From Nymphalis io (Eukaryota > Arthropoda > Insecta > Lepidoptera > Nymphalidae): a stretch of DNA of 64,000 bases. The DNA lies in assembly GCF_905147045.1 (NCBI RefSeq), contig NC_065897.1:6401001-6465000 (forward strand). The letters run 5' to 3'. A program made the position numbers and the translations under genes. Position 1 is the stretch's first letter; each line of letters starts with the position of its first letter. A model generated the notes under the pieces. It worked only from the letters and a program-made list of their open reading frames with translations. It was not told the origin of the DNA and searched no databases. Below are positions 46,404 to 59,664 of the stretch, in pieces.

Positions 46404-47563
46404 AATAAATGTTATACTTATAATTTTGTAATAATTTTTTTTTTGTTTTAACCTTCAGATGATATCAAATTTCTTCATTTTATTACGTAATAAATAATTA
46501 TTTGCGTATTTAGGCTTGAAAATAACTGAGTATGTTTTGCTTCTTTTATCATTTTACAACAAATAATTAAAAACCATTATGTACAATTTTATCATTAAAA
46601 TAAAAAAGACCGTTCATTTTGGTAAAATTTATTGTTCCATTTAGATATTACATCAAAAATAAAAATTATTACAATATTCTTTAAAGAGATTCCTATAGAC
46701 ATTCAGATAAAACATTTGATTTTAAAATCTACTTATCTATGAATAAAATTTTAAAATATTTAAGAAACATTCAATAAAGAGTAAATACTGATAAAAACAT
46801 CTAACACATATCAATCTTTAACTATATCTAACAATCAGGGAAACATCAATAGTTGTTCATGTAGAATAAATAATCAATGACCATAATATGTTAGTTGTAC
46901 ATTTGTTAAGGTCACAAATAATATGGAAACAAAACCTTTCCTTTCTGTCAACAATACCCTGTTACCACTTAAGTCACATTTCCAGTATATTCTCCGTCAT
47001 CCAAACAGTGGGTAATGTAATACTTACATATAGTAAAATAAATATATTCCTTAAGAGGATCGAAAATATAACTCTTCAAAATATAATAGAGATTCTTAGA
47101 AACTTTACACATCATATTACAGCAGAAATGTTATAATCAGACTCATAAGTTTTAGGAATGTGCATAGCTTAAAGCTAAGGACAGACTACAGAAGTGTTTA
47201 ACACTAAGATTACCTCACTAATGAGAGGTTACTAACACCGATGTACACTGAAAATTTTTGAACATTAAACATCGAACATTAAGATACCGAGTAACATTCG
47301 AGCAAACCTGTTCCATGAGCTGACTTGATGAATATTGTGCCCATAAAGGCTAATTTATTCTAAAATCTATGCTAAATAATTTTTATTTATTTAAAAAGGC
47401 AAGAATTCCAAAACTCTCATAGGGTCAAAAAATATATATAAAAAAACAACAATGCAACATAAAGTCAAGAGACCTGGACACAATAACCTCTTGATATTTA
47501 AAAAAATAATAAACATATCTAATAAATTAAAGTAAAACAGGAGTAAATGCCATAACCAGAGAT

Positions 47564-48422
47564 TTAAATCTCATAGTTACGGAACTTTGAGATGACTTCG
47601 GATGGAGGCTCTTGATTGCCACCACCCCAACGTCCCCAGAGAGCAGCGCCACCCTCAGAAGCCCGACGAGCCGCTGCATTGCTGGGTCCCAAGCTGGAAG
47701 GGCCAGAAGAGCGTCCTGATTCATCCTCCAGCATGCGGTCCTTTGTATTGGGCTTGGACCAATGCATGGACTGCTGAATGTGGTCCTTCATACCAAGCCA
47801 TTGCTTATAGCCCATTGAAATGCCACTCTGCCTCCATTTGTCATACAGAGCACGCTTAGATGGATCACAAAGTGTTTCTTTGGCTTCCTAGAAAAAATAC
47901 ACAATTTAGATCTCAATTTATAAAAAACTGTTTTTATTGTTCAATAAGCAATTCGGTTAAACCCAAGACACCGTCATATAGTTAATACAGAGTATATATA
48001 TATACTTTTAAAAACTTACTTTTAGTTTTTGAAACTTTATCTCTGCCTCTTTGTCACCATCATTCTTGTCAGGATGGTATTGCAAAGCCAACACCTTATA
48101 TTCAGCAGTTATTTGTTCAATCTGAAATATTGGCAGGTTTATTAAAAACAATGAAGTTATTTAATGGAAATCGAATAGAACGGACTAATTTGATCACAAT
48201 AGTAATTTTTGCAAAGTTTTCCGGATGTAGGTCAATGTCTGAGGTCTCGAATCAAGGTCAATAAGTGGGTCAATGAAATCAATATATATTGCAATAATCC
48301 TAATAATATTAAACTAAAGTTAAAAAATAACTTACTGATGAATTTTCATCACATCCGAGCAATCCATAGAAATCATCATCGAGGCTTCTTTGGTAATTTA
48401 GAATTTCATCCACTCCGGTCAT
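47564..48422 (-). CDS. DNAJC12: DnaJ homolog subfamily C member 12 (J-domain protein)
   Basis: Complete gene of three coding exons on the minus strand: 48422-48336, 48121-48020, 47887-47564. Both introns are phase 0 with GTAAGT donors; total 513 nt, 170 aa. Residues about 15-80 form a J domain (DDDFYGLLGCDE..YKVLALQYHPDKNDGDKEAE..LCDPSKRALYDKW) with the HPD catalytic triad at 45-47. This means it stimulates the ATPase of an Hsp70 partner. There is no glycine/phenylalanine region or zinc finger, so it is a class C J-protein. The C-terminal KFRNYEI motif, together with a middle rich in H-S-K-P/W residues, is what I associate with DNAJC12 (fly Jdp), a cytosolic co-chaperone of aromatic amino acid hydroxylases in mammals. 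It is somewhat shorter than the human form (about 198 aa). Confidence 0.93.
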
Positions 48423-48905
48423 TTTCACGACCCTCCCTAACAAAACCCCAATGTATACTGACGAAACTTATCAATGTAGACGTAACGATTTGCAACACCT
48501 GACTACCTATATAAGGTATATAATACCTAGTACATAAAATTATATTGCGCATAAATTTCACTGGTATTCGTTATGTCAGAGACCGAAAGACTATAGTTGC
48601 GTACCATTATCCTGTACATCATGTGCACAGATTTTCCCTCTTACTCCACGCACACTTTTGCGAATATTCGTATTTATATACACGTCTTTGTACATATTCA
48701 CTCACACAATTGAAAAGTAAACCAGAGCCCAGAAGCCTTGCTGTTGACTTTGACGGTAGTAACGAATACATTGCTTGTTTAACATTTTATGTGAAAGTTT
48801 TTATAATAGGTATAAAAAAGCAATGTATTATAAACGACAATTGTTGCCAGTTTTCAGAAGACAAATTGTAACATGTAAAGGTTCAACTATATAAAAGATA
48901 TTCCT

Positions 48906-48923
48906 GCGCAGTGCGCACTGCGC
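48906..48923. promoter_or_regulatory. 18-bp perfect GC palindrome upstream of DNAJC12
   Basis: GCGCAGTGCGCACTGCGC is its own reverse complement and lies about 480 bp upstream of the DNAJC12 start in otherwise AT-rich DNA. Its halves (TGCGCA..GCGC) resemble the NRF-1 / Erect wing class of GCGCA dyads, though the centre is one base wider than the usual site. Regulatory function is inferred. Confidence 0.35.
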
Positions 48924-50032
48924 GGTTCAAGTTGTGTTGTGATCAATAATCCAGCGAGATTTTTTTAGAGATTGTAATGTTACATCTCTATCATTGAAAA
49001 CTCTCTACTACATATTTAGTAAGATACCTATTAATTTGTAAAAAAACCTCATATTCATATCAAATGTAGACCATATATTAATAAAATGCGATATGTTCGC
49101 ATTTTTATACTTAGATCATATTTAAGCAGTAAATATTATATTTAACTGCTTTAATATCATTCTTATTTAAATTTTTATATCGATATCAATCCATGTCACA
49201 CTGCTCTTATTATAATTATAGAGGTAAGAATTTTTACTACCAGTGACTCCCTCTAAATGTTATTCAACTCAATAAAATTCTAAAATGACAATTCACACAT
49301 ACGTACTACTTACAGACTCCATCAGCGTTAGAGATTTTTTGAAAATTCGTCCCTTAAAATATTTAAATTGGGGACGAAACTCATATAAAAATTTGTCATT
49401 AGGCTTCTGTTTATGAGTGAAAGACAGATGTGTGATCGTTATTAAAATTTATCTAAGATAATTCTGTTTATCAGCAAATTGCAGTTGTTACATCGTTTTC
49501 GAATCTTCATCTCCTAAGACTGTTAAATGGGGTATGAATGTTAGTATGAAAGTTAGTCATTTTTTAAATTAAAAACGTGGATTTTGGCATTTAAAGGTTT
49601 GAAGAAATTTGTACATAATTACAAAAAAAACTTCTATTTGATTTATAGATAAATATGAGAAATTGCATTTATTGTCCTGAAAATAAAAGAATGAAATGCA
49701 TACAATCAGGTGAAGAGAAAGTCAGAGAAATGAAACATTATGCAATACAATGTAAAATATTAACTTTTACTTAATATATTATTATCTTTATAATTTTAAA
49801 GTCGTTAGCAACGAACTACTTTCACCCCAAGCCCCAGGTAAAAATCAGGGCATAGCCAAAGCAGGTCACCAATAAACTCTAATATTTGAATTCGCTTTGA
49901 ATTTTTAACAAAAAGGTACTATATTAACTGCTCACCTCTGCCTCTGACGCTAAGCACATTAGTGTAGGACGTGGTTGGGCGATGGTTCAGGGTGCCAGAG
50001 CAACTAATTTCATTATTTGCCTTTGTTTTTTT

Positions 50033-50218
50033 TTATTTAAGTAAACTTTTCACATAGGTTTGGTTGTCGGATGCGGGAGCTCCGTAGCACTCTTGCCCAA
50101 GGCGCTGGTACTGAAACCAGCATGCCCTGTAGTTCAGATTTCTTTTGAAAACGACGGAATGAGATGCCGACATATATGGCTCTGACCTTAACAGTAGCAT
50201 GTACAATATGATGTGCAC
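50033..50218 (-). pseudogene. Possible gag-like retroelement remnant
   Basis: A minus-strand frame contains YRACWFQYQRLGQECYGAP, which has the spacing of a gag zinc-knuckle (CxxCxxxGHxxxxC) with the second cysteine and the histidine replaced. That would fit a decayed non-LTR retrotransposon ORF1. Evidence is one short motif; it may be coincidence. Confidence 0.15.
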
Positions 50219-51376
50219 ACTTGGTAGGCCTGAACTGCTAGATCATTATTAACATTCAACAATGTTAAAAAAGGTGTGCTATATAATTTGCTCATATCTG
50301 CCTCTTTTTTTATGCCTGTTTACATTACTTATATGTACCTATATTATTTATATATAGCAATCGATAGAAGCAATTTCTCAAATTCGTTTTCTTAGTATTT
50401 CTTCTAAGTCTGTATAGCTTAAAATCAGAGAACGAATTATGTCTCAATTTTTTTTGTTTCCGAGAGTTCTGAGGAATCGAATGGTCAAAACTAAAACTAT
50501 GAGCAAACACCGACTCAGTAGTAGTAGAGACTATTTTTAGAGAGAGTCTCATCAGAGTCCTGAATCTGCATAATGGTTTTTCTGTATTTCCCGGATGATT
50601 TGGACAATTAGTCTTAGAGGCAGACATGAGCAAATAACCCTTATTTATTGTTACAAATTTGATGCACTATAACTCAAAAATGCAGCGACATAGATCTTCG
50701 ATTAGACTACATTTCTGTATTCGTATATGACTTTCAATCATTATCGACATGAAGCGTAAGCAAATCATTTGCTCCTTAGCCAAAATATGCTATTAAACAT
50801 ATGAACTATGAAGTCATAATAAACTTATACAATTGCTTTCGTTCATGACGTCAATTACTATTTTTTTAAATTTTTGCTTTGGGAATTTTTAGTGATTTAA
50901 ATCTAAACTTATACATCTAATAAAATAAATATCCTCCATCATGTTGCACTTGATGAAAGTTGCTTAAAACCAACAGATAAACTTCGTATTTCAGGGTGTT
51001 GCTCATAAGACAATAATAAAAAGAAGTACGAATCGATTATTTCCATTTAATATTTATATAATTAAAATTCAGCTGTAGGTTGCAGTTTGAGAGCCCCATA
51101 ATAAATATTTAAGAATATCAAATTATATTTTTCCTTTTATTCGTCCATTATATTATAAATTGGCAAAGTGACGTATCTACTTACGATTAGATGTTTATTA
51201 AAAAATGTGCGAATTTTGATGATAATACCTGCCTACCTACATAAAAGTATTGCTATTAAAACAAAAATAATGTCTTTTGATGATTTCACTGTAACGTAGT
51301 TGTTAAAAACCTGTCTGTTTTGGATATAAAAAGTATTTTATCATAAACTGTACTTTCAATTTACAAAGATTTATTG

Positions 51377-51486
51377 TACCGTAACAGCCTGTGAATATCC
51401 CACTGCTGGGCTAAAGGCCTCCTCTCCTCTTTTTTGAGGAGAAGGTTTTTGGAGCTTATTCCACCACGCTGCTCCAATGCGGGTTT
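51377..51486 (-). repeat. SINE family A, 3' fragment
   Basis: Begins CCGTAACAGCCTGTGAATATCCCACTGCTGG and stops at GCTCCAATGCGGGTT, the reverse complement of the family A tail. Only about 110 bp is present. Confidence 0.85.
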
Positions 51487-51987
51487 ATTGTACTGACATA
51501 ATATTATCTCGTTAATTTTTTAAGGGAGTATAGGTACCTACCTAGTTATTATGACAATTGAGCACTGAATTCAGGTCGTCAATGTGAAATTGGGGTAAGT
51601 AAGTAACTCTTAATTAAAAACATTCAACAAACAAATAACAATTCTCTTAGTGATATATAAAAATGTTGTTTTCATTAGTTTAATATAAAAAAAAAACACA
51701 GTTATAGAGCATTGTACTTAGGTTTTGTAATGTGCCTAACACACAAATGAAAATGATGCCTTTAATTGAATTGTTTGTTATAAGTACGTAATAAGTCATT
51801 AATAATGTTATTTTACACCACAAACGCGTAGCGGGAAAGTGTTGCTCTATTATCTACATCTGAATTCTGAATATTAAAATCGCGATCCATTCAGTTTCAC
51901 TTCGCATTTGTGTTTTTACCAAAGTCAATATATGAGAAAACACATAGTTAATAAAGAAAAATGGCACAAAAATGTTAATATATATAA

Positions 51988-52257
51988 AATGTAGGGAAAC
52001 CTATCCTCAATATAAACATCAAGGCTGACGACATTGCATATTCCGTGCATGCTCTAGACATTGGCGTTTCAAACAACTCCCAACGCGCTTTTGCATCAAA
52101 AATAGCCACTGAAGACGCTCTAGACGCAAGTTTACGGAGCTCATCGGCCACACCGGCTGTGTGCCCGCTCGAGGAATTTTATAATAATGTTTACATCGCT
52201 CAAATAATTCGCTCGTGCCGCGAAGAGTTCGATTCGTTTATTTGTTATTCGAAATAA
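51988..52257 (+). other. Open, GC-richer stretch of unknown nature
   Basis: A 90-codon frame without ATG at its start is open from 51988 to the stop at 52255-52257. It has mixed amino-acid composition (contains ADDIAYSVHALDIGVSNN and CPLEEFYNNVYIAQIIRSC) and is more GC-rich than its flanks. An AG lies at 51993-51994 (aaatgtag|gg), so it could be a terminal exon. It is followed by a CpG-containing stretch to about 52450 with an ATGG|GTGAGT donor-like site at 52384-52392. I do not recognise the protein, and it may be a transposon relic. Confidence 0.25.
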
Positions 52258-53599
52258 CAAAATATTATAGTGGTACCGTTGTTATGATACAGTATCGGGG
52301 ACATCTGCGGGCCCTGTCAACGAACTAAACGTTCGAAGATTCACCATCTTTGGCAGCGGAAGTAGCGGCGGATGTCCCGGCAATGGGTGAGTGGAGTGGC
52401 ATATGAATGCCTAACAACAATGCTCCGAGCCTCGTTCCCACATTTTCTATTCTTCCCATGTCCCCGCCAAAAGTTTGTTCAACCTTTAATTTTTTGTCGA
52501 GATGGATTTAATGTGTAGACGCGAACACTGTCTACTCATTTTAATTATGTGTACGTTTCGAAACTTTATGTTTTATTTAAGACAGTGTTACATTTATTAC
52601 ATCATATCTTAATAATAAACACACATTTATAATAATATTTTATTTATTTAGCTACCCATCTTAGTACTAAATGTTTTAGTAAAGATTTATAAACAAACGT
52701 TTTATATAAGCAATACAATCATTATCGTGCCAAGCGATCTCTTAGCCTAAAACCGTACTCAGAAGTCAGAACTATTAAATCTAAACGGCATGCCCTTATT
52801 TTATTTATCGTTCTCTTGAACATATTTTAATAAATAGCAAATTATTGAATCGCTCGATAGCCCTTTTAGTATTATTAACAGCTATAATTTTATTACCGTA
52901 TGCTTGAGCGGCCGGACTAATAGCGGCCAACAAAGTGGACATAATAAACTATATTCACAATTATAATATTAAGTAAAGTCCTAAGTCAATTTGTTTAGCT
53001 GTTTTTCCCTAAAACCAGATTTTATAACAATCAACACACAAAAGCTACCTTTACACGAGCATAATATTATATTGATGATGTATGAATAAAGTTTAGAAAT
53101 ATCATTATATATTAACTAACGAGTCATTAAACAGCCAGTAGTTTTTGAGTTTCTGAGACAAACGCGACAAACTTTTTGTAGAAAACTTTTGTACGAAATA
53201 TATATTATTCTCTAAAATCAACATTCATTACTATAAAGATAAAAACAAATATGACATTATATATATTTTTCTTGAATTGACCTTAAAAATGGAATTTGCG
53301 GGTGTCATAATTGTTAACAGTGCTGCGTCGAAATACATGCATATACGAAAATTCAGATCGACCGGAATTGGGCTTTTCAGAAGTTTATCCAATGTTATCG
53401 CTAGTATATAGTAGGGACATAAAACTTACGAAAAGTACTTTATCATGCCCATGTGATTTATATGATTTTTTCATTCAGAAAAATATCCATTTTTAATCAT
53501 TTTTTATTTTTTTTTTACCCGAATATTGTCTGTTTTTAATCTCTGTGTATTTTATGTTTAGGTTGATAAAATGTTCCCCTAGCAATACTTAAAAAATTT

Positions 53600-53643
53600 G
53601 GTGAGAGAATTTTAATATAATTTTATATTAAAATACTCTCACC
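53600..53643. repeat. 21-bp inverted repeat (hairpin)
   Basis: Arms 53600-53620 and 53623-53643 start GGTGAGAGA and end TCTCACC; 20 of 21 bases pair around a 2-nt centre. Confidence 0.85.
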
Positions 53644-55202
53644 TCTTAGATTAATTTTGCAAGTCTCTCAGATCGTTGAAAAATATTGAACAGATATAAT
53701 AAATTTTATAGGTACATTATATGACATTTATACTAAGTTTGTCATTTTCTTACTCAATATATTTTTAAATTAAATTATAATCGATGAAGATTTTTCAGCA
53801 GAATTATATAACATATAACACGTATATGATAATAAAAGACAAAATAAATGATAGTAGAAAAATAAACAAAAAAAATACAGTTAAGTTGAACTAGTAGTTA
53901 CGTAGGTCTCAATAACTCGAATGCGATGTATACATACAGAGGACACGACGTGTACAATACTTTGTATAGCTGAGCTTAATTTGTATCTAGTAGCAATTAA
54001 TATTTTGAATCTTATTAGCCTACTAAAGACGTGTGACATTGTCGCTGAGGTACTGTTACCTCTGCGTGCCAAACGCGTCTACGGTCCCGTTTCGTCTGAA
54101 CAATGCATCAATTAACACTTTATTATTCTTTGTTTTCAGCGATTAGATAATTCTGACCAGATGGCTTAAATTTAATTCCTGCTACATTTCTATAAAAAAA
54201 AATTCAGACCTGACAGTAGCAAAATTGTAGGTATAGCTCGTAGTAAAAACTAATCTTGTGAATAGACACTTCCGTATCTACGGCACTTTCGACCGGTGAT
54301 AATTTTTTGAAAAAAAAACGCAATGTTATTGTTATGTAAAAAATTTACAAATATGTCAAGTCAGGTAGATTTATAAATTTTCTGTGACACCTCTTATTGT
54401 TTAGTTGATCTCTTATTAAATCATCTTATTATATAGATATATGTACCTACAGATATATATGATATATATAATAAAAGATTTGTTAACCTAACTGTTTTCA
54501 TTAACCTACTTTTAACGGTGACATTTAACGTTTGCCGCTATATAGGACAGTAGGGTACCTGACGGAGCGTGACCTACATTCCAATTTTCCTCTCTTTACG
54601 TCTGAATGAATTCAATATAGCTGCTTCGTCGAGGAGCAAATAGAATAAATTAGGAATTTCGTTTATCCTGTATATTTACAATGTTATTTACTTACCTACT
54701 TTAATTAAGGAGGTTAAATAGGTCAACAGAATTTGGACTGCTGATGTAATAGTAGCTGGTTCGATTCTGACCCCTCGGGCATTGCCTTGTCTACACCTAG
54801 AAGAAGGTTTACGTGTAATCTTGCAAAAAATATTACTCTCATAATTTATTCAAATATAGAATAAGTCTGCAATAATTCTAGCTTAAGCGTTATTATAACG
54901 CGTGCCAATATAGAAAAGATTTATGAATGTCTGAAAGTGCTTTTATTATTGATAGCAATAAAATTTATTTTAATAAATACTATTAAGCCGGCTTAAAAAT
55001 TTTATGTTTATTTGGAATAAATATTCTTCGGATTGATTTATGTTCGCTAATTTTTTTCTAACAACAAAACATGCAACTAAGTTACGAATAGTATGCGAGT
55101 AGGATAGTTAGAAATCGTTAGATATTTTTAAATCTCTTCAGGCAGGTGCATTTTCGGTTCGGTTCCAAAACTGTTAAAATAATCATACCGTCAATAGGTA
55201 CC

Positions 55203-55298
55203 ACAGTACCTTATAAATAATATTGTGTCAATAATGAATATATCTTATTCACAGTACCTTATAAATAATATTGTGTCAATAATGAATATATCTTATTT
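55203..55298. repeat. Tandem duplication of 48 bp
   Basis: Two adjacent copies of a unit starting ACAGTACCTTATAAATAA (55203-55250 and 55251-55298), identical except at the last base. A recent local duplication. Confidence 0.9.
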
Positions 55299-56527
55299 AC
55301 GCTAAAAAGGTCGGAAATATTTTTATTAAAATTTCTGTTTACTTGGGAATTACTTTTATATGTACTTACTTATAGAAAAGTCTAACTTAGGAAAGACTTA
55401 ATTTTTTTTAATTATAAAAACATGTCTGATTTGAATTTAATGAAAATCGTTTTGAAAAAAAATGTAAATGAAAAGGTATCTGTATCTTGGACAAGTAAAT
55501 ATGGGGGTATTTACTAGAAGAAGTCCGAGTCATATCTTTCCAAAGATATACTTTACTTGGTAGATTTCAGTAATTTTCTTTCTCATTTATATAAATGAGT
55601 TGAAGTTAGCAACAAAAAGGTAATGGGAACTGTGCTAGCCTGTACCTAAGGATTTGCTTAAAATTCGAAATTCGACAAGCTCAAAAGCTTTCGGCATGTG
55701 GCCGACCAAGAAATTCTGTCAGTGCTTATCTTAATGGAGTCATTGTTCCTTCAATCGTTAACTTCACCCGACCGACTCGTTTAAAGCGTATTTATTTTTT
55801 GGCTGGCCAAGACAAATAAACATGTTTATTCACTTTTTTTCAAACAGCGCAAAAGATAAGGCTTTGTAAAAATTATAATCCGCTTAGCATATTCGGCATA
55901 ATAATTTGATACTCTTGGCAAAAACATCCATAAACAAGGAGTGTTGATTATTATGAATTTCATTTCATAATTATGAAGAGCTCTTGTTATTACCTAAAAA
56001 AAGATACGGTAACGAGTTTATATATCTATGATTATTGAGGTCCACGATAGTTTCGTGCCGATTAAAGTATTGAAAAATCATCCTTGTTTTATTCGGTCAG
56101 ATAAAATTACGTTGAAGATACAATTATTGCCGCTACTGCTGCAAGCATTTTTTTTTCTGTCACGTTTGAGCAAGTCATTGAAATTTCAATCATTTATGCA
56201 AGATTGCTTCATCAAAATGTCAGAAACTCAAAATAATTTGAAATAGTGCACCGTCAGCAGATAAATAAATAAACACTTTTAATTTTATATGTACTTAATT
56301 ATATTACATTTAATATATATTTACCAAGTCCAGACATTTCTTAGACAGCCTCATCCTTACTTTCAACCTATAAATAATTTATGTTAATGATAATAAATTG
56401 AATTTAAAGCCTCACTTTACACTGAAAGTTTTCCTCTTCAGGCTCTTCTAGCATGAACACAAACATTTCTCCATTCTGCTTTTCACCTCTACTCATTTTT
56501 TGCGAAGTTTTCATTATCCTACATATA

Positions 56528-56590
56528 TTCACCTTAAAAAGGAGAGGAGGTCTTCACCCAGCAGTAAGACATTAAGAATGTTACTTTTTT
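56528..56590 (+). repeat. SINE family A, tail fragment
   Basis: AAAAAGGAGAGGAGGTCTTCACCCAGCAGTAAGACATTAAGAATGTTAC matches the final 60 bp of family A with several substitutions. Confidence 0.6.
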
Positions 56591-57673
56591 TAACTTAATT
56601 AGTAACAAATAAATATATAATAAACAACATGGCATGATATTTCTAACTTATGCGAGGTACTTTAACACAAACTGTTTATTTCGATAAATTCGACTAAAAC
56701 GATTCGAAGCTGACTTGTCTGTATACAGTACTATTTCTATAGAGATAAAGTACTGTTCGGAAATTATAATAGTCAATAAATAGTAGCTTTATTTATTGTA
56801 AAATTAGTTGTTTTTTATTTCGAATTAGTAATATTCAGTCGTGTGTACATGTTTTTAGGCTTACCTAGAGGTTAAATTACATTAACTCACAAACGCGAAT
56901 AAAAGATAAAGGTACACACATGTGGCGGAGTCTCATCCGACCATGTTTTCTTTACCACCGACCCCAATATAAAATGAATATAAATATACAACAAATCCCA
57001 ATCTTCGGAATGAAAAGCTTGGCCAACTCGACTCTTTTCTTAAATGTATACATTGTGTGTGTGTGTAGGATTGTGTATTTTAAAAATACGATACTATTTT
57101 AAGTAATTAAAGATTAGCTTATTATTGTTCTTTATTTAAACAATAAATAAAGAGTTCGTATTATGTTTTACTTTTTTTTACTCCTACATTATCAAACAGT
57201 TTTTTTAATTAAATTATTTTGCCTTTAGCACTCAGACATACCTACGTATAAACTATCTAAATTGGTATATCTTTCATCTTATACATACAATAAAAATTTA
57301 ACTGATCGCTGTCTGCGTATGGAATAAATACGAGTAAAACTATTATCGGAGGCCTTTATTATGAACCCAAAATATTGTTTGTTAGAATTTTGTTTGTTTA
57401 TCTGTGCGTTTGTGTACGCTAATCTTAGAAACGGCTAAGCTGATTTGCATGCGGTTTTAACTAATATATTGTGGCAAACTTCACATCAAATTTAGTGTTT
57501 GTTTTATTTCAATCGGTTTATTAACAAAAAAAAAGTTATATCAATCTAAAGAATCACGTTGAACATTTATTCCATAAAAATGCTACCTATAAATGAAAGT
57601 CTGTAAAAAGATGATTTTTAAGGTTTTGGCATATTTCAAAAGGTTTGATTAGGTTGTTTTTTATAGTAAAGTT

Positions 57674-57983
57674 GGTAGGTAGGTAGGTAGGTAGTTTTTT
57701 ATAATATAGTAGGTAGGCGGACTAGCATATGGGCCACCTGATGGTAAGTGGTCACCAACGCCCATAGACATTGGCATTGTAAGAAATGTTAACCATCGCT
57801 TACTTCGCCAATGCGCCACCAACCATGGGAACATGTTATGTCTGTTGTGCCTGTAATTACACTGGCTCACTCACCCTTCAAACCGGAACACAACAATACT
57901 AAGTACTGCTGTTTTGAGGTAGAATATCTGATGAATGGGTGGTACCTACCCAGACGAGCTTGCGCAAAGCTCTACCACCAGTA
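57674..57983 (-). repeat. Repeat family B (minus) with GGTA microsatellite at its tail
   Basis: 57695-57983 is a near full-length family B copy in reverse orientation, ending TCTACCACCAGTA at its head. Just beyond its tail lies (GGTA)5 at 57674-57694, probably expanded from the GTAGGTAGG word at the 3' end of this copy. It is the only intact minus-strand family B copy in the window. Confidence 0.85.
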
Positions 57984-59664
57984 GAAAATATATTCATACA
58001 TACATAAGTATTTGTTTTCAGTTTGTAAATAAATTTAGTTTTAAAAGGACAACATTTCCTGTGAAGGTATAGGTCACTATACATAAAGAACAGGGGAAAG
58101 ACATTCAAGTACGTCAGAATAGATTTAAGGGAATGATGTTTTTTTCATGGCCAAATGTATGTTGCCCTATCTAGATCCGGGTGCGGCAAAAATCAATAAA
58201 TACTAATATCAATAAAAAAAAAAACAAATAAAAAAAAAAGAAAAAGAAAATAAAACTAAAAATGTTGTATATACTGAAATATTATAAGTCTGTTCTTAGT
58301 GATTTATTTAGTTATACGCGGGGGGAATCGCGGGCACAGCTAGTCAATAATATGAACGCAAATCATACTGTGAAATTTAAATACACGCAACCTACTGTGC
58401 AGTTAGGTGCATTTACTTATACATAATAATTATGTGTAATCAATGCCACATTATGCAAATAAATAAATAAATAATTATAATATTACAACTGAAATCAATT
58501 ATTTTGAGGCAATGAAACCCGTGAACTATACTTAGTAATAAAATTATATATTAACATTGTTAATAAATAATTAATTGTATAGAAAAATTAAATATTCTTC
58601 TTCTATACGTAGAATATGTTATTGAATATTATTTTTATATGCGTTTATTTTGGTCTTTAAAGTTGATTTTTTTAGTATTGTCAAATAATTTTGAAAACTT
58701 ACTTAACATACAACAAATACAATGTATTTAATCTTAAGAAAATAGTATGTTTAACAATAGGCGTTTAAAGGTTTTAAAATTATTCCACGAGATAGAAGAG
58801 ACAAACATACTATGTATATATCTATGTTAAACGACGACAAAGGCTCATCGTACTTATTACGGTAGCCATAAACACTATAATCCTATGGGATAAGTCTATA
58901 TAGCTTCCCGTTTGTTCCTAAGTACGACGTATGTGCACAGTGAATTAATTCGACACAACCGGAAGCAGCCAATTGTATCTATACCGTGGCCGACGATCGC
59001 CGTCGCTGAACGATAATGCCTATCTTTGTCTATTGACCCTTATTCCATATTCCATGTCAGTTATTATTATGTCATAATGTCTGCTTGAGATGCTAGAGAC
59101 TTATTATTTTATATTGCGTTACGACTTTGAAATATAGAAACCCGATCGTGTTGATCTTTATTATTTTATCTAAATTTGTTTATGTTAATGTTTGAATATT
59201 TGAACTATGCTATATTTGGAATATTTCTCTAATGTAAGTTATGATTCTGTTCCTTATTTCTTTCTATTCATATTATTAATATATAACTTAGAGCTAAGTT
59301 CAGTTTTATTTCGGGATTCAAGCACATATTATTATATAATATTCCTATAAATATAATTATTATTAATAAAAATAAGAAGATAAATCTTACTTTTAGCGTG
59401 CAGAGGCGGTACTTACAGCTATATTGTTGTGAATGGTAATATTCATTTATAAAAAAAAGTACAGTAATAAATAATAATTAATATCTACTGATGATACTAA
59501 CTAGTACATATTTTGAGAACAAGTATGATCATAGATATAAGTAATTAGTCCTCTAAATCAAAACTAATTTAAATTACCTATATTTTGAATTATAAATATT
59601 AAAAATAAATATCTAAGTGTTGCGCAAAGCGTGCTCTAAAAATATTTGTGTGGTAGCTCATTAC

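Larger units (their letters stand above)
36766..47563. other. P4HA 3' UTR followed by a gene desert
   Basis: About 1.2 kb after the P4HA stop can be 3' UTR. Beyond that I find only repeats: LINE end 38080-38150, (TA)n, family D remnants 41445-41650 and 46070, family B 42461, a TE fragment at 43245, and a faint family A tail near 40445-40530. There is also one weak terminal-exon candidate on the minus strand at 38898-38951. Open frames here are short, A/T-driven or repeat-borne. Confidence 0.45.

Noticed and set aside
48545..48871. 108-codon plus-strand open frame upstream of DNAJC12
   Set aside because: It begins with TTG and has no ATG that would make sense as a start. It lies in the likely DNAJC12 promoter region and has no recognisable motif.
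58860..59030. GC-richer text resembling a conserved element or exon
   Set aside because: Word order (taatcctatggga.., cgacacaaccggaa..) suggests a badly decayed family D SINE on the minus strand. Too diverged to annotate with confidence.
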